Shown: one piece after another, positions 8,607 through 16,513 of the stretch
How the letters are laid out: each line of letters starts with the position of its first letter
Position numbering within the stretch: the first letter of the stretch is position 1
NCBI GenBank assembly: GCA_947383835.1
Contig: CANDEV010000003.1
Span: 62,001 to 126,000, forward strand
Source: an uncultured Clostridia bacterium
Lineage (GTDB): Bacteria; Bacillota; Clostridia; Oscillospirales; Ruminococcaceae
Length of the DNA: 64,000 nucleotides
Direction of reading: 5' to 3'
Translations under genes and position numbers: made by a program
The notes under the pieces: model-generated
Seen by the model: the letters and a program-made list of their open reading frames with translations, nothing else
Databases searched by the model: none
What the model was told of the DNA's origin: nothing

Positions 8607-8707
8607 TACTAATTTCTGTCTAAAAAGCGTTTAAAAAATCAAGCAAAAATTTGCATATATGATTTTTGCGCAGATTTTTTAACTACGCTTTTAGATAGAA
8701 ATTAGTA
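8607..8707 (+). repeat. MITE-like palindromic element, subfamily A, copy 2
   Basis: 101 bp. Left end TACTAATTTCTGTCTAAAAA and right end CTTTTAGATAGAAATTAGTA are inverted repeats. The inner palindrome CAAGCAAAAATTTGCA / TGATTTTTGCGCAG is intact. Flanked by TTA on both sides. It ends six bases before the rimO -35. Confidence 0.95.
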
Positions 8708-8713
8708 TTAATG

Positions 8714-8742
8714 TTGCAAAAAAAGAAAAAGTATGCTATAAT
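8714..8742 (+). promoter_or_regulatory. rimO promoter
   Basis: TTGCAA (8714-8719), 17-bp spacer, extended TGCTATAAT (-10 at 8737-8742). Confidence 0.8.
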
Positions 8743-8773
8743 ATTTTTAATTAAATTAAAAAGGATGTTTGCT

Positions 8774-10105
8774 ATGTCTGTACGTGTTGGTCTTGTCTCT
8801 CTGGGCTGTACAAAAAATCAGGTGGACGCAGAGAGAATGCTCTATAAAATTCGCGAGGCAGGGTATCAGCTTGTCAGCGACGCTGCCCTTGCGGATATCG
8901 CAATTATAAATACCTGCGGGTTTATCGAGTCCGCTAAGCAGGAGGCTATCGAAACTATTTTTGAATTTGCCGCCCTTAAAAACGAGGGCAGGATAAAGAA
9001 AATAGTTATAACCGGCTGCCTTGCGGAACGTTACCGTCAGGAGGTCGCCGAGCTTATTCCCGAAGCGGACGCTGTAGTGGGTATAGGCTGCAACGACGAT
9101 ATTGTTTCCGTTTTGGAAAAAATTATGGCGGGAGAAGCCGTTCAGGCTTACGGTGAAAAGGAAAAGCTTTCGCTTACGGGCGGACGAGTTCAGACCACCC
9201 TGTCTTTTACATCATATCTGAAAATTGCAGAGGGCTGCGGCAACTGCTGCTCATACTGCGCTATACCCTCAATACGCGGCAAATTCAGGAGCGTCCCCAT
9301 GGAGAAGCTTCTTGACGAAGCGAAAGAGCTTGTGCTTGGCGGCGTTCGGGAGCTTATTGTTATAGCACAGGACACCACCCGCTACGGTATCGACCTTTAC
9401 GGCGAATACAAGCTCCCCGAGCTGCTGAAAAAGCTTTGCGGTATAGAAGAGCTTAAATGGATAAGAGTACTGTACTGCTACCCGGAGCGCGTCACCGACG
9501 AGCTTTTGGACGTTATGGCAAGCGAGGAAAAGATAGTAAAATATATGGACTTGCCCATACAGCACTGCGACGGCGAAATACTTAAAAAGATGAACCGCAG
9601 CGGGGACGAGGCTTCTCTCCGTGCGCTGATAAAAAAGATAAGAGAAAAAGTCCCCGGTATAACTCTGAGGACCACGCTTATCACAGGCTTCCCCGGAGAG
9701 ACGGAGGAGCAGTTCGGCAGGCTTGCCGAATTTGTTGAGGACATAAAGTTCGACCGTCTCGGCTGCTTTGCCTTTTCACCCGAGGAGGGCACTCCAGCCG
9801 CCGAAATGGAGGATCAGCTTGAGGAGGACGTCAAGGAACGCCGTGCCGAGGTAATTATGGATCAGCAGATGATAATTGCCGTAAAGAAAAACAAGGCTCT
9901 TGTTGGTGAGACTATCGAAATTGTTATAGAGGGCTTCGACCGTTACGGCGACTGCTATTTCGGCAGAAGCGCAGCGGACGCTCCCGAGATAGACGGAAAG
10001 ATCTTCTTTACCTCCGGGGGAAAGAGACAAGTCCCTGGGAAATTTGTCAAGGTAAAAATTACCGATATGCTTGATTACGATCTGATTGGAGAGCTGGAAG
10101 AATGA
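8774..10105 (+). CDS. rimO: Ribosomal protein S12 methylthiotransferase RimO
   Basis: 443 residues from the ATG at 8774, after AAGG; upstream ATGs overlap the promoter. An N-terminal UPF0004 domain (SLGCTKNQVDAERM, INTCGFIESAKQEA) holds three cysteines for the auxiliary cluster. The radical-SAM cluster GCGNCCSYCAIPSIRG follows near 153, and a C-terminal TRAM-type domain covers about 375-443. RimO methylthiolates a conserved aspartate in ribosomal protein S12; the SLGCTKNQVD and SIRG signatures favour RimO over MiaB. It overlaps pgsA by 4 bases (ATGA), indicating translational coupling. Confidence 0.95.
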   Translation: MSVRVGLVSLGCTKNQVDAERMLYKIREAGYQLVSDAALADIAIINTCGFIESAKQEAIETIFEFAALKNEGRIKKIVITGCLAERYRQEVAELIPEADAVVGIGCNDDIVSVLEKIMAGEAVQAYGEKEKLSLTGGRVQTTLSFTSYLKIAEGCGNCCSYCAIPSIRGKFRSVPMEKLLDEAKELVLGGVRELIVIAQDTTRYGIDLYGEYKLPELLKKLCGIEELKWIRVLYCYPERVTDELLDVMASEEKIVKYMDLPIQHCDGEILKKMNRSGDEASLRALIKKIREKVPGITLRTTLITGFPGETEEQFGRLAEFVEDIKFDRLGCFAFSPEEGTPAAEMEDQLEEDVKERRAEVIMDQQMIIAVKKNKALVGETIEIVIEGFDRYGDCYFGRSAADAPEIDGKIFFTSGGKRQVPGKFVKVKITDMLDYDLIGELEE

Positions 10106-10662
10106 ATTTGCCGAATAAGCTTACGCTTTTGCGAGTTATACTCGTGCCGTTTTTTGTATTTTTTATGCTGACGGATATTGTGCCGTTCAGCCCCGTTATC
10201 GCTCTTGTGATATTTATTCTGGCAAGCGTTACCGACGCTTTGGACGGACATATCGCAAGAAGCCGAAATCTTGTCACCACCTTCGGAAAATTCCTCGACC
10301 CGCTTGCAGACAAGGTGCTGGTAATTTCCGCCCTTATATGTCTTAACAGTATAGGCGTTATCGGAGCAGTCCCCGTGATAATAATTGTGGCGCGTGAATT
10401 TATGGTATCGGGACTGCGCCTTGTTACCGCCAACGAGGGAGTAGTGGTCGCCGCAGGGATATGGGGCAAGCTTAAAACGGCTTTCACCATGGTTGCCGAG
10501 GTAGCGATAATGCTGGGGCTTTGCTTCGGCTTTGAGGGACAGGCTGCGGATATTGCCAATATCGTTTACCAAATTCTGATTTGGGTAGCGACTGTACTCA
10601 CCGTTATTTCGGGTGGGGTTTATCTTAAGGGTTACTGGAAATATATTGATGCGTCAAAATAA
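10102..10662 (+). CDS. pgsA: CDP-diacylglycerol-glycerol-3-phosphate 3-phosphatidyltransferase
   Basis: 186 residues, multi-pass membrane protein with the CDP-alcohol phosphotransferase motif DALDGHIAR then G-x3-D-x3-D in FGKFLDPLADK. PgsA makes phosphatidylglycerol phosphate, the committed step to phosphatidylglycerol and cardiolipin. A start codon overlapping the rimO stop makes the pair one operon. The motif alone could also fit other CDP-alcohol transferases, but length and the rimO linkage support PgsA. Confidence 0.92.
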   Translation: MNLPNKLTLLRVILVPFFVFFMLTDIVPFSPVIALVIFILASVTDALDGHIARSRNLVTTFGKFLDPLADKVLVISALICLNSIGVIGAVPVIIIVAREFMVSGLRLVTANEGVVVAAGIWGKLKTAFTMVAEVAIMLGLCFGFEGQAADIANIVYQILIWVATVLTVISGGVYLKGYWKYIDASK

Positions 10663-10685
10663 AAATTTATAGATATTTTTTGCAG

Positions 10686-10724
10686 CTGTAGGGCGGGAGC
10701 AAGCCCCAGCCCTACAGTTTTTTT
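10686..10724 (+). terminator. Terminator after pgsA
   Basis: CTGTAGGGC and GCCCTACAG form the stem, followed by seven T residues. The GTAGGG(C)GGG arm resembles the longer GC-rich palindrome at 14872. Confidence 0.85.
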
Positions 10725-10766
10725 GTAATAGTTACAACAAATGTAATTTAATCGGAGGGACTTTTT

Positions 10767-11114
10767 ATGACCCGTGAAAAATACATCGAATACTGCAAAA
10801 CCATCGCGGGAGCGACGCTTGACAACCCTTTTGAGGACATTGAAGCGGTAGTCGTCCGTCACAGCGATAACCGAAAATGGTTCGCGCTTATTATGGAGGT
10901 GGACGGAAAATACTTGGTAAATCTCAAATGCGAGCCTATGGAGGCGGACTTTCTCCGCGGGGCGTATGAAGGGGTTACTCCCGCTTACCACATGAACAAG
11001 ACTCATTGGAACTCGGTTTACCTTGAATCGGACGTGCCCGACGAGGAGATAGAAAACATGACAATGAAAAGCTTTGAACTGACAATGAAAAAGGTTAAAA
11101 AGAAAAATAAGTAA
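10767..11114 (+). CDS. MmcQ/YjbR family protein
   Basis: 115 residues. The pattern CKTIAGATLDNPF, KWFALIM, YLVNLKCEPMEADFLR and PAYHMNKTHWNSVYL is that of the YjbR/MmcQ family, a small cyclic-permuted fold of uncertain function, possibly DNA-binding. GGAGGG precedes the ATG. It is followed after 13 bases by a lipoprotein gene with a weak ribosome site, so the two may be co-transcribed. Confidence 0.85.
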   Translation: MTREKYIEYCKTIAGATLDNPFEDIEAVVVRHSDNRKWFALIMEVDGKYLVNLKCEPMEADFLRGAYEGVTPAYHMNKTHWNSVYLESDVPDEEIENMTMKSFELTMKKVKKKNK

Positions 11115-11127
11115 AAGAAGTGTTGTT

Positions 11128-12246
11128 ATGAAAAAAATAAAATTATTTGGGGTACTTCTTTCCGCGGTCATGCTTGGGGCTTGTTCGGAAGCCCCAACAG
11201 AGCAGACGGTCACGGAAAGCGTTTCGGAAAGCGCCGTCTCCGAGCCTGTGGAAACAACTGCCGAAACAACTTCGGATACTGCGGCGGAGCAGTCCGCAGA
11301 AATTACCGAGGACGTTGCCGAACCTGAGACGGAGTATGTGCAGATTTCCCTCGACAACGAATTTATAGACTTTGAATTTATCGAGGACTATCAGGGTACG
11401 ACCGACATCGGCGACCTTGCGGACAAGGCGGTGGAATTTCTTATGACCACAGATGAGTACGCCGACGCTATGTCAAAAATTGACGAAATAGACGTGGAAT
11501 TCGGCGAACCGTACATAACGGACGGGAAAATAATCCCGCAGTTTGAGACGGCATACCCCGAAGATTACGACGGCGACGGAAAGACGGAGACGTTTATTAC
11601 GGTAAAAATGCCTTTTCGCAATGATTTCAATTTGCTGACGAGATTTTTCATCTTTGCTGACAGTGAGGGGAATATGACCCTGCTTGACTATATAAGCGGC
11701 GTTTATGACACGGTTTTTCTCAACTATGGAAAGTACAAACAGATAACCTTTGGCGGCAGCGGTATAGCGGGCGTTGAGGATCATATTACCCTTTACGGCG
11801 TTGCCGACGGCAACGTCAAAGAACTGTACTCGAACAGAGGAGGCTTTGCAAAGGAGGATTGTTTTCTCTCGTTTTTCGGCTGGCAGGGGTCGGGAGCTTT
11901 CATGTACTTTGACACGACGGCGCAAAAATACCGCATTATCGACGGCGTGACTGTAACGGAGGAAACCATACGCTCAATGGATACGGATAACGAATTTGAA
12001 AATTATTACAGCGAAGCGGGAAACACATACCCCGACAAATTTAAGCTGGTAGGCGGCAAGTATTATTTATCCGTTATGGGAGCTATGGACTTTGGTTCGG
12101 TTTATGTTTACGAGGACGGAAAATTTGTGTATCTTCCTGATTCAAAAGTTAGAACCAACAGCGATTATCACAACGGACTTGATATAGTCGTAGACATTGA
12201 CATAGAACAGGCTCTCGCAAATATGAAGCCTGTACAAAATAAATAA
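11128..12246 (+). CDS. Lipoprotein of unknown function
   Basis: 372 residues. A short signal peptide ends in the lipobox LGAC (lipidation at Cys19), then a Glu/Thr/Ser-rich linker to about residue 70 and a globular, acidic region. YPEDYDGDGKTETF looks like an acidic Asp-rich calcium-type loop (DxDGDG), and VADGNVKELY resembles repeats in similar clostridial lipoproteins. I do not recognise the family. Located outside the membrane; it precedes a second lipoprotein by 26 bases and is probably in the same operon. Confidence 0.7.
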   Translation: MKKIKLFGVLLSAVMLGACSEAPTEQTVTESVSESAVSEPVETTAETTSDTAAEQSAEITEDVAEPETEYVQISLDNEFIDFEFIEDYQGTTDIGDLADKAVEFLMTTDEYADAMSKIDEIDVEFGEPYITDGKIIPQFETAYPEDYDGDGKTETFITVKMPFRNDFNLLTRFFIFADSEGNMTLLDYISGVYDTVFLNYGKYKQITFGGSGIAGVEDHITLYGVADGNVKELYSNRGGFAKEDCFLSFFGWQGSGAFMYFDTTAQKYRIIDGVTVTEETIRSMDTDNEFENYYSEAGNTYPDKFKLVGGKYYLSVMGAMDFGSVYVYEDGKFVYLPDSKVRTNSDYHNGLDIVVDIDIEQALANMKPVQNK

Positions 12247-12272
12247 AAATAAATAAAAGGAGAATAATTGCT

Positions 12273-13433
12273 ATGAAAAAATCAAGATTTACGGGAGCGG
12301 CTCTTGCCGCGCTTATTGCGGCGGGACTGCTTACAGGCTGCACAGGCAGCGACGGCGGGACTGATGAGATTTACGACGAAACAGTGTCGGAGGAAACGAC
12401 TGCGGCGGTCGAGGAGTCTTCCTCTGCGGCGGCAAAGGTCACTGTGGAGGGTACAAAGTTTATGGTGGACGGCAAGGAGCTTTGGATAAACGGCGTAAAC
12501 ACCCCTTGGCAGAACTGGAACGATTTCGGCGGCAGCGCCTTTGAACCCGAATTTTGGGACTCCCACTTTTCAGACCTCCACGACATTGGAGTAAACGCTG
12601 TCCGCGTATGGATAAACTGCAATTCCATGGTTGGAATAAAGCTTAAGACTACGGGCGAGGTAAAGGAAGTCCTCGAAAAGCATTGGCAGGACGTTGATCA
12701 GCTTTTTGAAATTGCCGAAAAGCACCAGATTTATCTTATGCCGACCCTGCTGTCCTTCGACCACTGCAAGGACACAAACTATGCCGACAGGTGGAGAGCG
12801 GTTATAACAGACGACACAGCAATGCAAAGCTATATCGACAACTACGTAAAGCCCTTTGCGGAGCGTTACGGCTCCAACCCGTATATGCTTGGCATAGACC
12901 TTATGAACGAGCCTGACTGGGTACATGAAAATGAGGAGTGCGGAAAGCTTTCTCTGGACGCGCTTTCAAACTTTTTTGCAAAATGCACCGCCGCCGCGCA
13001 TGAGGCAAACCCCGACGTTCTTGTCACCGTTGGCATGGGCATGATAAAATACAATTCCGACAAAAGCAACTGTTCGGGAAATATTATCTCCGACGAACTG
13101 ATGAAGACCCTTGGCGGCGACAAAGCTTGCTTGGATTTTTACTCCGTACACTATTACGACTGGATGAAATCCAACTGGGGCAGCGCTTTTGAGTCCTCTC
13201 CCGCAGACTACGGTCTTGATATGAGCAAGCCTGTTTTCCTCGGCGAGATAGGCACGTCGGTGCCCTTTAAGGATGTGTACCAAAGCTGCTATGATTTAGG
13301 CTGGAACGGCGTTATGATGTGGTGCTCCAACAACGGAGCGGAGCATGCCGACAACTGGGACGACATAGCGGCGGCAACGCAGAATATGGAGGAGACCGCT
13401 CCCGACAAGGTTTTCCCTTTGGGTAAAAATTAA
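12273..13433 (+). CDS. GH5-like glycoside hydrolase lipoprotein (cellulase/mannanase superfamily)
   Basis: 386 residues. Lipobox LTGC at about 19-22, a Ser/Glu/Thr linker, then a TIM-barrel glycosidase. Features are ELWINGVNTPWQNW, GVNAVRVWINC, the acid/base glutamate in LGIDLMNEPDW and the likely nucleophile in VFLGEIGTS, separated by about 115 residues as in clan GH-A. YSVHYYDW and MMWCSNNG add support. It probably acts on beta-mannan or beta-glucan at the cell surface; the exact family and substrate are inferred. A strong AAAGGAGAA ribosome site precedes the ATG. Confidence 0.82.
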   Translation: MKKSRFTGAALAALIAAGLLTGCTGSDGGTDEIYDETVSEETTAAVEESSSAAAKVTVEGTKFMVDGKELWINGVNTPWQNWNDFGGSAFEPEFWDSHFSDLHDIGVNAVRVWINCNSMVGIKLKTTGEVKEVLEKHWQDVDQLFEIAEKHQIYLMPTLLSFDHCKDTNYADRWRAVITDDTAMQSYIDNYVKPFAERYGSNPYMLGIDLMNEPDWVHENEECGKLSLDALSNFFAKCTAAAHEANPDVLVTVGMGMIKYNSDKSNCSGNIISDELMKTLGGDKACLDFYSVHYYDWMKSNWGSAFESSPADYGLDMSKPVFLGEIGTSVPFKDVYQSCYDLGWNGVMMWCSNNGAEHADNWDDIAAATQNMEETAPDKVFPLGKN

Positions 13434-13442
13434 AAAATAACA

Positions 13443-13480
13443 GGGACTGTTCAGCTTTTGCCGAAACAGTCCCTTATTTT
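13443..13480. terminator. Bidirectional terminator between convergent genes
   Basis: GGGACTGTT and AACAGTCCC arms with T/A runs on both sides. It serves the glycosidase (plus) and the kinase-like gene (minus). Confidence 0.85.
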
Positions 13481-14071
13481 TTACTTTTCGATATATGATG
13501 AAATAATATCCACAACGCCGTCAATGCCGAATTTCTCGCTGTTCAGCGTAATGTGGTAATTGGTGTGAGAAGCCCACTTGCGGTCGGTGTAAAAATCGTA
13601 GTAGCACTTACGCTGCTTGTCGTGCCGCTTTATAAGCTGCAAGGCCTGCTGCTCGGTAACGTCCATGCGGCTCATTATGCGCTTTACTCTCGCCTCTGTG
13701 GGAGCGTAGATATACACGTTCAGAAGCTCCACGGGGGCGTCCTTTAAAATATAGTCGGAGCATCTGCCAACAATTACCGCGTTTTCGGTTTTCGCAACTT
13801 CTCTTATTATCTGAGACTGGAGTGTGAAAAGGGTATCGTTTGCGGGGACGTTCACATTAAAGCCGGTCTGCCCCATTGAAGCATAGAGCCAAGGGTTTGC
13901 GGCTTTTTCGTCCGCCTCTGACAGCACCGCGTGGTTCATGCCGCCCTTTTCCGCGGCAAGAGTGATAAGATTTTTGTCATAAAAAGCGAAGCCAAGCCTT
14001 TGGGCAATTTTCTCTCCCGCCTCGTGACCTCCGCTGCCAAACTGCCGTCCTATAGTAATTATCTTATTCAT
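13481..14071 (-). CDS. Cytidylate kinase-like family protein
   Basis: 196 residues from ATG 14071; a start at 14083 is also possible, but the family normally begins M-x-x-IITIGRQ. The P-loop ITIGRQFGSGGHEAGE replaces the usual GPxGSGKS of Cmk. AVIVGRCSDYIL, SRMDVTEQQA and the lid-like KRHDKQRKCYYDFYT match the AAA_26 cytidylate-kinase-like family common in gut Firmicutes. Whether it phosphorylates CMP is not established. AAAGGA lies 12 bases before the ATG. Confidence 0.85.
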   Translation of the reverse strand: MNKIITIGRQFGSGGHEAGEKIAQRLGFAFYDKNLITLAAEKGGMNHAVLSEADEKAANPWLYASMGQTGFNVNVPANDTLFTLQSQIIREVAKTENAVIVGRCSDYILKDAPVELLNVYIYAPTEARVKRIMSRMDVTEQQALQLIKRHDKQRKCYYDFYTDRKWASHTNYHITLNSEKFGIDGVVDIISSYIEK

Positions 14072-14153
14072 GAAACCGCTCATTCCTTTCCTTGCAAACT
14101 ATTCTGTGAAAAACTGTGCCGTGAGAATTTTCGGCACAATTTCCTTTAATATA

Positions 14154-14182
14154 ATTATAGCACCTTTGCACAAGAAATGCAA
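14154..14182 (-). promoter_or_regulatory. Promoter of the cytidylate-kinase-like gene
   Basis: Minus strand: TTGCAT (14177-14182), 17 bp, TGC-TATAAT (14154-14159). Confidence 0.75.
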
Positions 14183-14252
14183 GTACTTGTTAAAAATATT
14201 TTTGCACAATGCACTATGCGCGCAGTCTGTGAGACAGGCTCTGATATCGGCG

Positions 14253-14290
14253 AAAAAAAACGCCCTCGGCAAAATAACCGAAAGCGTTTT
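14253..14290 (-). terminator. Terminator of the 60-residue protein gene
   Basis: Read on the minus strand, AAAACGCTTTCGG pairs with CCGAGGGCGTTTT and is followed by a T run. A MITE-like element sits between it and the gene it should serve. Confidence 0.6.
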
Positions 14291-14291
14291 G

Positions 14292-14415
14292 TACTGATTC
14301 ACGACCTAAATGTGTACAAAAAATTCAAGCAAAATCTTGAAAAGCTTTAACTTTTTTATATGGATTTGGTTCAGAATTTTTTGTCTGCACATTGCACATT
14401 GGGAGTGAATTAGTA
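14292..14415 (+). repeat. MITE-like palindromic element, subfamily B, copy 1
   Basis: 124 bp. Left end TACTGATTCACGACCTAAAT and right end TTGGGAGTGAATTAGTA. The core CAAGCAAAATCTTG is present, but about 24 bp extra sequence interrupts the middle compared with the copy at 37836. Confidence 0.85.
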
Positions 14416-14468
14416 TTATGACCGTATTTATATAACAACCATATGTTTGAACAAAAAAGCTTTCCCGC

Positions 14469-14651
14469 TCAGCTCATAAGCTGTTCGCTGAGCCAGCTCG
14501 CATATTCGCTTTCCGAACCTGCGGCTTTGACTGCAACGGCAAGCTGGAAATCCTGCGCCTTTGAGATAAACCCGTTAAAGGCTTGGATATCTCCGTCCAG
14601 CTTATACTGCTCCTGCTTCTTGCGGTAAACTTCCTCATACAATAAATTCAT
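14469..14651 (-). CDS. Small protein of unknown function (60 aa)
   Basis: 60 residues from ATG 14651, nine bases after AAAGGAGA. Charged and helical (YEEVYRKKQEQYKLDGDIQ), with a second helix SESEYASWLSEQLMS. No membrane segment, no cysteines and no family I recognise. The strong ribosome site, its own terminator and compact length argue that it is real. Confidence 0.65.
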   Translation of the reverse strand: MNLLYEEVYRKKQEQYKLDGDIQAFNGFISKAQDFQLAVAVKAAGSESEYASWLSEQLMS

Positions 14652-14868
14652 GGCTGATTCTCCTTTAGCAAATATTAAAATATGAAAATATGTGACCATA
14701 CGCCGAATGGCTTTAAACGGCACATATTGTTTTTAATTATATCATAAAACCCAATATCTTGCTATTGTCTTATTGCACAAAAAAGAAAATTTTTACTGTT
14801 GATTATATCACTTGACAATTTTAGCTTTAAAAGCGGTACGCATTTATAGCAATCCATAAAAATAACCA

Positions 14869-14945
14869 TACTGTAGGGGCGGGGTCTCCCCGCCCGCGAT
14901 ACAAAAATACACTGAACCACGGGACGGGAAACCCGTCCCCTACGA
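14869..14945. repeat. GC-rich imperfect palindrome
   Basis: GTAGGGGCGGGGT at the left and ACCCGTCCCCTAC at the right are inverted. Each arm also folds on itself (CGGGG/CCCCG and GGGACGGG/CCCGTCCC). It is the only structure in the 390-base gap before tadA besides the promoter and a lone half-arm GGTACGCATTT at 14835. The core is like intergenic repeats widespread in Firmicutes. Confidence 0.75.
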
Positions 14946-14982
14946 ATTTTGTCAAGATATTTTTATGTACAGCTATAAACGC

Positions 14983-15011
14983 TTGACTGACATGGCATTA
15001 TATGGTATAAT
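14983..15011 (+). promoter_or_regulatory. tadA-GNAT promoter
   Basis: TTGACT (14983-14988), 17 bp, TATAAT (15006-15011), 34 bases before the ATG. Confidence 0.85.
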
Positions 15012-15044
15012 AAATATCGGAAATTTTTTTAAACGGAGAAAACC

Positions 15045-15998
15045 ATGAACGATGAAAAATATATGACGGAGGCTCTCATTCTCGCAAAAGAAGCCGCCGC
15101 CGAGGGCGAGACCCCCGTGGGTGCTGTTATAGTAAGAAACGGCGTTATTGTGGGACGGGGCAGGAATCTTCGTGAAAAAAGCAAGAACGCCCTCCGCCAT
15201 GCCGAAATAAACGCCATTGAGGAAGCCTGCGCGTTATTAGGCGGGTGGCGGCTCAGCGGCTGCACGCTTTATGTTACGTTGGAGCCTTGTCCGATGTGTG
15301 CAGGGGCGGTAATAAATTCCAGAATAGACAGGGTAGTGTTCGGAGCTTACGACAAAAAAGCAGGCTCGGCGGGTTCCGTCACAAATCTTTTTTCGCTTGG
15401 ATACAATCACAAGCCCGAATTTATCGGCGGCGTTATGGCGGACGAGTGCGAGGCTGTCCTAAAAAAATTTTTTGCTGATCTAAGGAGGAAGAAAAAGATG
15501 TTCAAAACACAAATGGTAGAAGTCAAAACCAAAGATCAAATCGAGCGGACGGCTGCCATTGCCGACGAGATATGGCACGAATGGTTCCCCCGCATACTGT
15601 CGGCGGAGCAGATAGATTATATGGTGGAAAAGTTCCAGTCCGCGGCGGCAATGACAAAGCAGATAGCCGAGGAAAATTACAGGTATTTCATTATCCGAAA
15701 GGGCGAAAGCTGTATAGGCTACACAGCGATAAAGCCGGACGGGGACAGCCTGTTCCTGTCAAAAATATACATAAAAAAGGAACACCGCGGCAACGGCTAC
15801 AGCAAGGAGGTCTTTGAGTTCCTGAAAAATATTTGCAGGGAAGAGGGCTTCACCTCAATATGGCTGACGGTGAATAAATACAACGAAAGCTCAATTGCCG
15901 TCTACAAAAAAAGCGGCTTCGAGCTTTTCGGAGAGGACGTTACCGATATCGGTAACGGATATGTTATGGACGATTATTTTTTCCGTCTTAAAATTTAA
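15045..15998 (+). CDS. tadA: TadA-type tRNA adenosine deaminase fused to a GNAT acetyltransferase
   Basis: 317 residues. Residues 1-150 are TadA: the zinc/catalytic motif HAEINAIEEA and LEPCPMCAGAVINSRI, plus VVFGAYDKKAGSAGS. This enzyme converts A34 to inosine in tRNA-Arg(ACG), and a tRNA-Arg(ACG) gene lies at 41927. Residues 152-317 form a GNAT domain with the acetyl-CoA loop EHRGNGYSKEVFEF and IWLTVNKYNESSIAVYKKSGF. No stop separates them. However, TAAGGAGGA at 15481 is 8 bases before an in-frame ATG at 15498, so the GNAT half could also be made alone. Usual TadA is about 150-160 residues, so the fusion is real as read unless a frameshift error hides a stop. Confidence 0.88.
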   Translation: MNDEKYMTEALILAKEAAAEGETPVGAVIVRNGVIVGRGRNLREKSKNALRHAEINAIEEACALLGGWRLSGCTLYVTLEPCPMCAGAVINSRIDRVVFGAYDKKAGSAGSVTNLFSLGYNHKPEFIGGVMADECEAVLKKFFADLRRKKKMFKTQMVEVKTKDQIERTAAIADEIWHEWFPRILSAEQIDYMVEKFQSAAAMTKQIAEENYRYFIIRKGESCIGYTAIKPDGDSLFLSKIYIKKEHRGNGYSKEVFEFLKNICREEGFTSIWLTVNKYNESSIAVYKKSGFELFGEDVTDIGNGYVMDDYFFRLKI

Positions 15999-16009
15999 GG
16001 AGGACAGCC

Positions 16010-16237
16010 ATGCTGAAAAAAATATTAAAGCCGAAAAATTTATCCGCAGTAATGTGGCTTATTGCCGCTTTGGGAGCGTTAGCGGCAATGTTTTTTAAGC
16101 ACGTCTCCATCAGCGACCAAAAGGGCGGCAGGGTCGATCTGTACAAGCTTGGCAAAAACGCGGCTTTTGTTACAAACAAAAAACCGTCGTCTGCGGCGGC
16201 GGACTCGGCTAAAAGCTTTTTTGCAAATAATTTTTAA
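16010..16237 (+). CDS. Small single-pass membrane protein
   Basis: 75 residues with one hydrophobic segment (about 12-28, AVMWLIAALGALAAMFF) and a hydrophilic tail rich in Lys, Ala and Ser. AAGGAGGA lies just upstream, and the gene follows the TadA-GNAT stop by 11 bases, so it is probably in that operon. No family recognised. Confidence 0.7.
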   Translation: MLKKILKPKNLSAVMWLIAALGALAAMFFKHVSISDQKGGRVDLYKLGKNAAFVTNKKPSSAAADSAKSFFANNF

Positions 16238-16260
16238 CTGCGATCGGGAGGACTGTTTTT

Positions 16261-16473
16261 ATGAAGCTCAGAATAAAAGAGCTGCGGGAGGAAAGAGGCT
16301 ATTTCCAGCGGAACATCGCCGACTACCTTGGCTGCACCCAGCAGACGTATTCCCGATACGAGACGGGGGAGGTTGAGCCGACAGTACTTGTTCTTGCTGC
16401 TCTTGCGAAATTTTACAATGTCAGCGTTGACTATCTTATGGGACTTACCGACAAACCGGATATGTATAATTAA
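16261..16473 (+). CDS. XRE-family helix-turn-helix regulator
   Basis: 70 residues, almost all one Cro/CI helix-turn-helix domain: IKELREERGYFQRNIADYLG, then TQQTYSRYETGEVEPT and the conserved end VSVDYLMGLTD. Such short XRE proteins bind DNA as dimers. GGGAGGA precedes the ATG. Last gene before the terminator; target unknown. Confidence 0.88.
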   Translation: MKLRIKELREERGYFQRNIADYLGCTQQTYSRYETGEVEPTVLVLAALAKFYNVSVDYLMGLTDKPDMYN

Positions 16474-16480
16474 TAATTAA

Positions 16481-16513
16481 AAATGCGTACCAATTTAAAT
16501 CGGTACGCATTTT
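16481..16513. terminator. Bidirectional terminator between the XRE gene and ptsI
   Basis: AAATGCGTACC and GGTACGCATTT. The arm sequence is the same as at 5001-5040. Confidence 0.8.
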
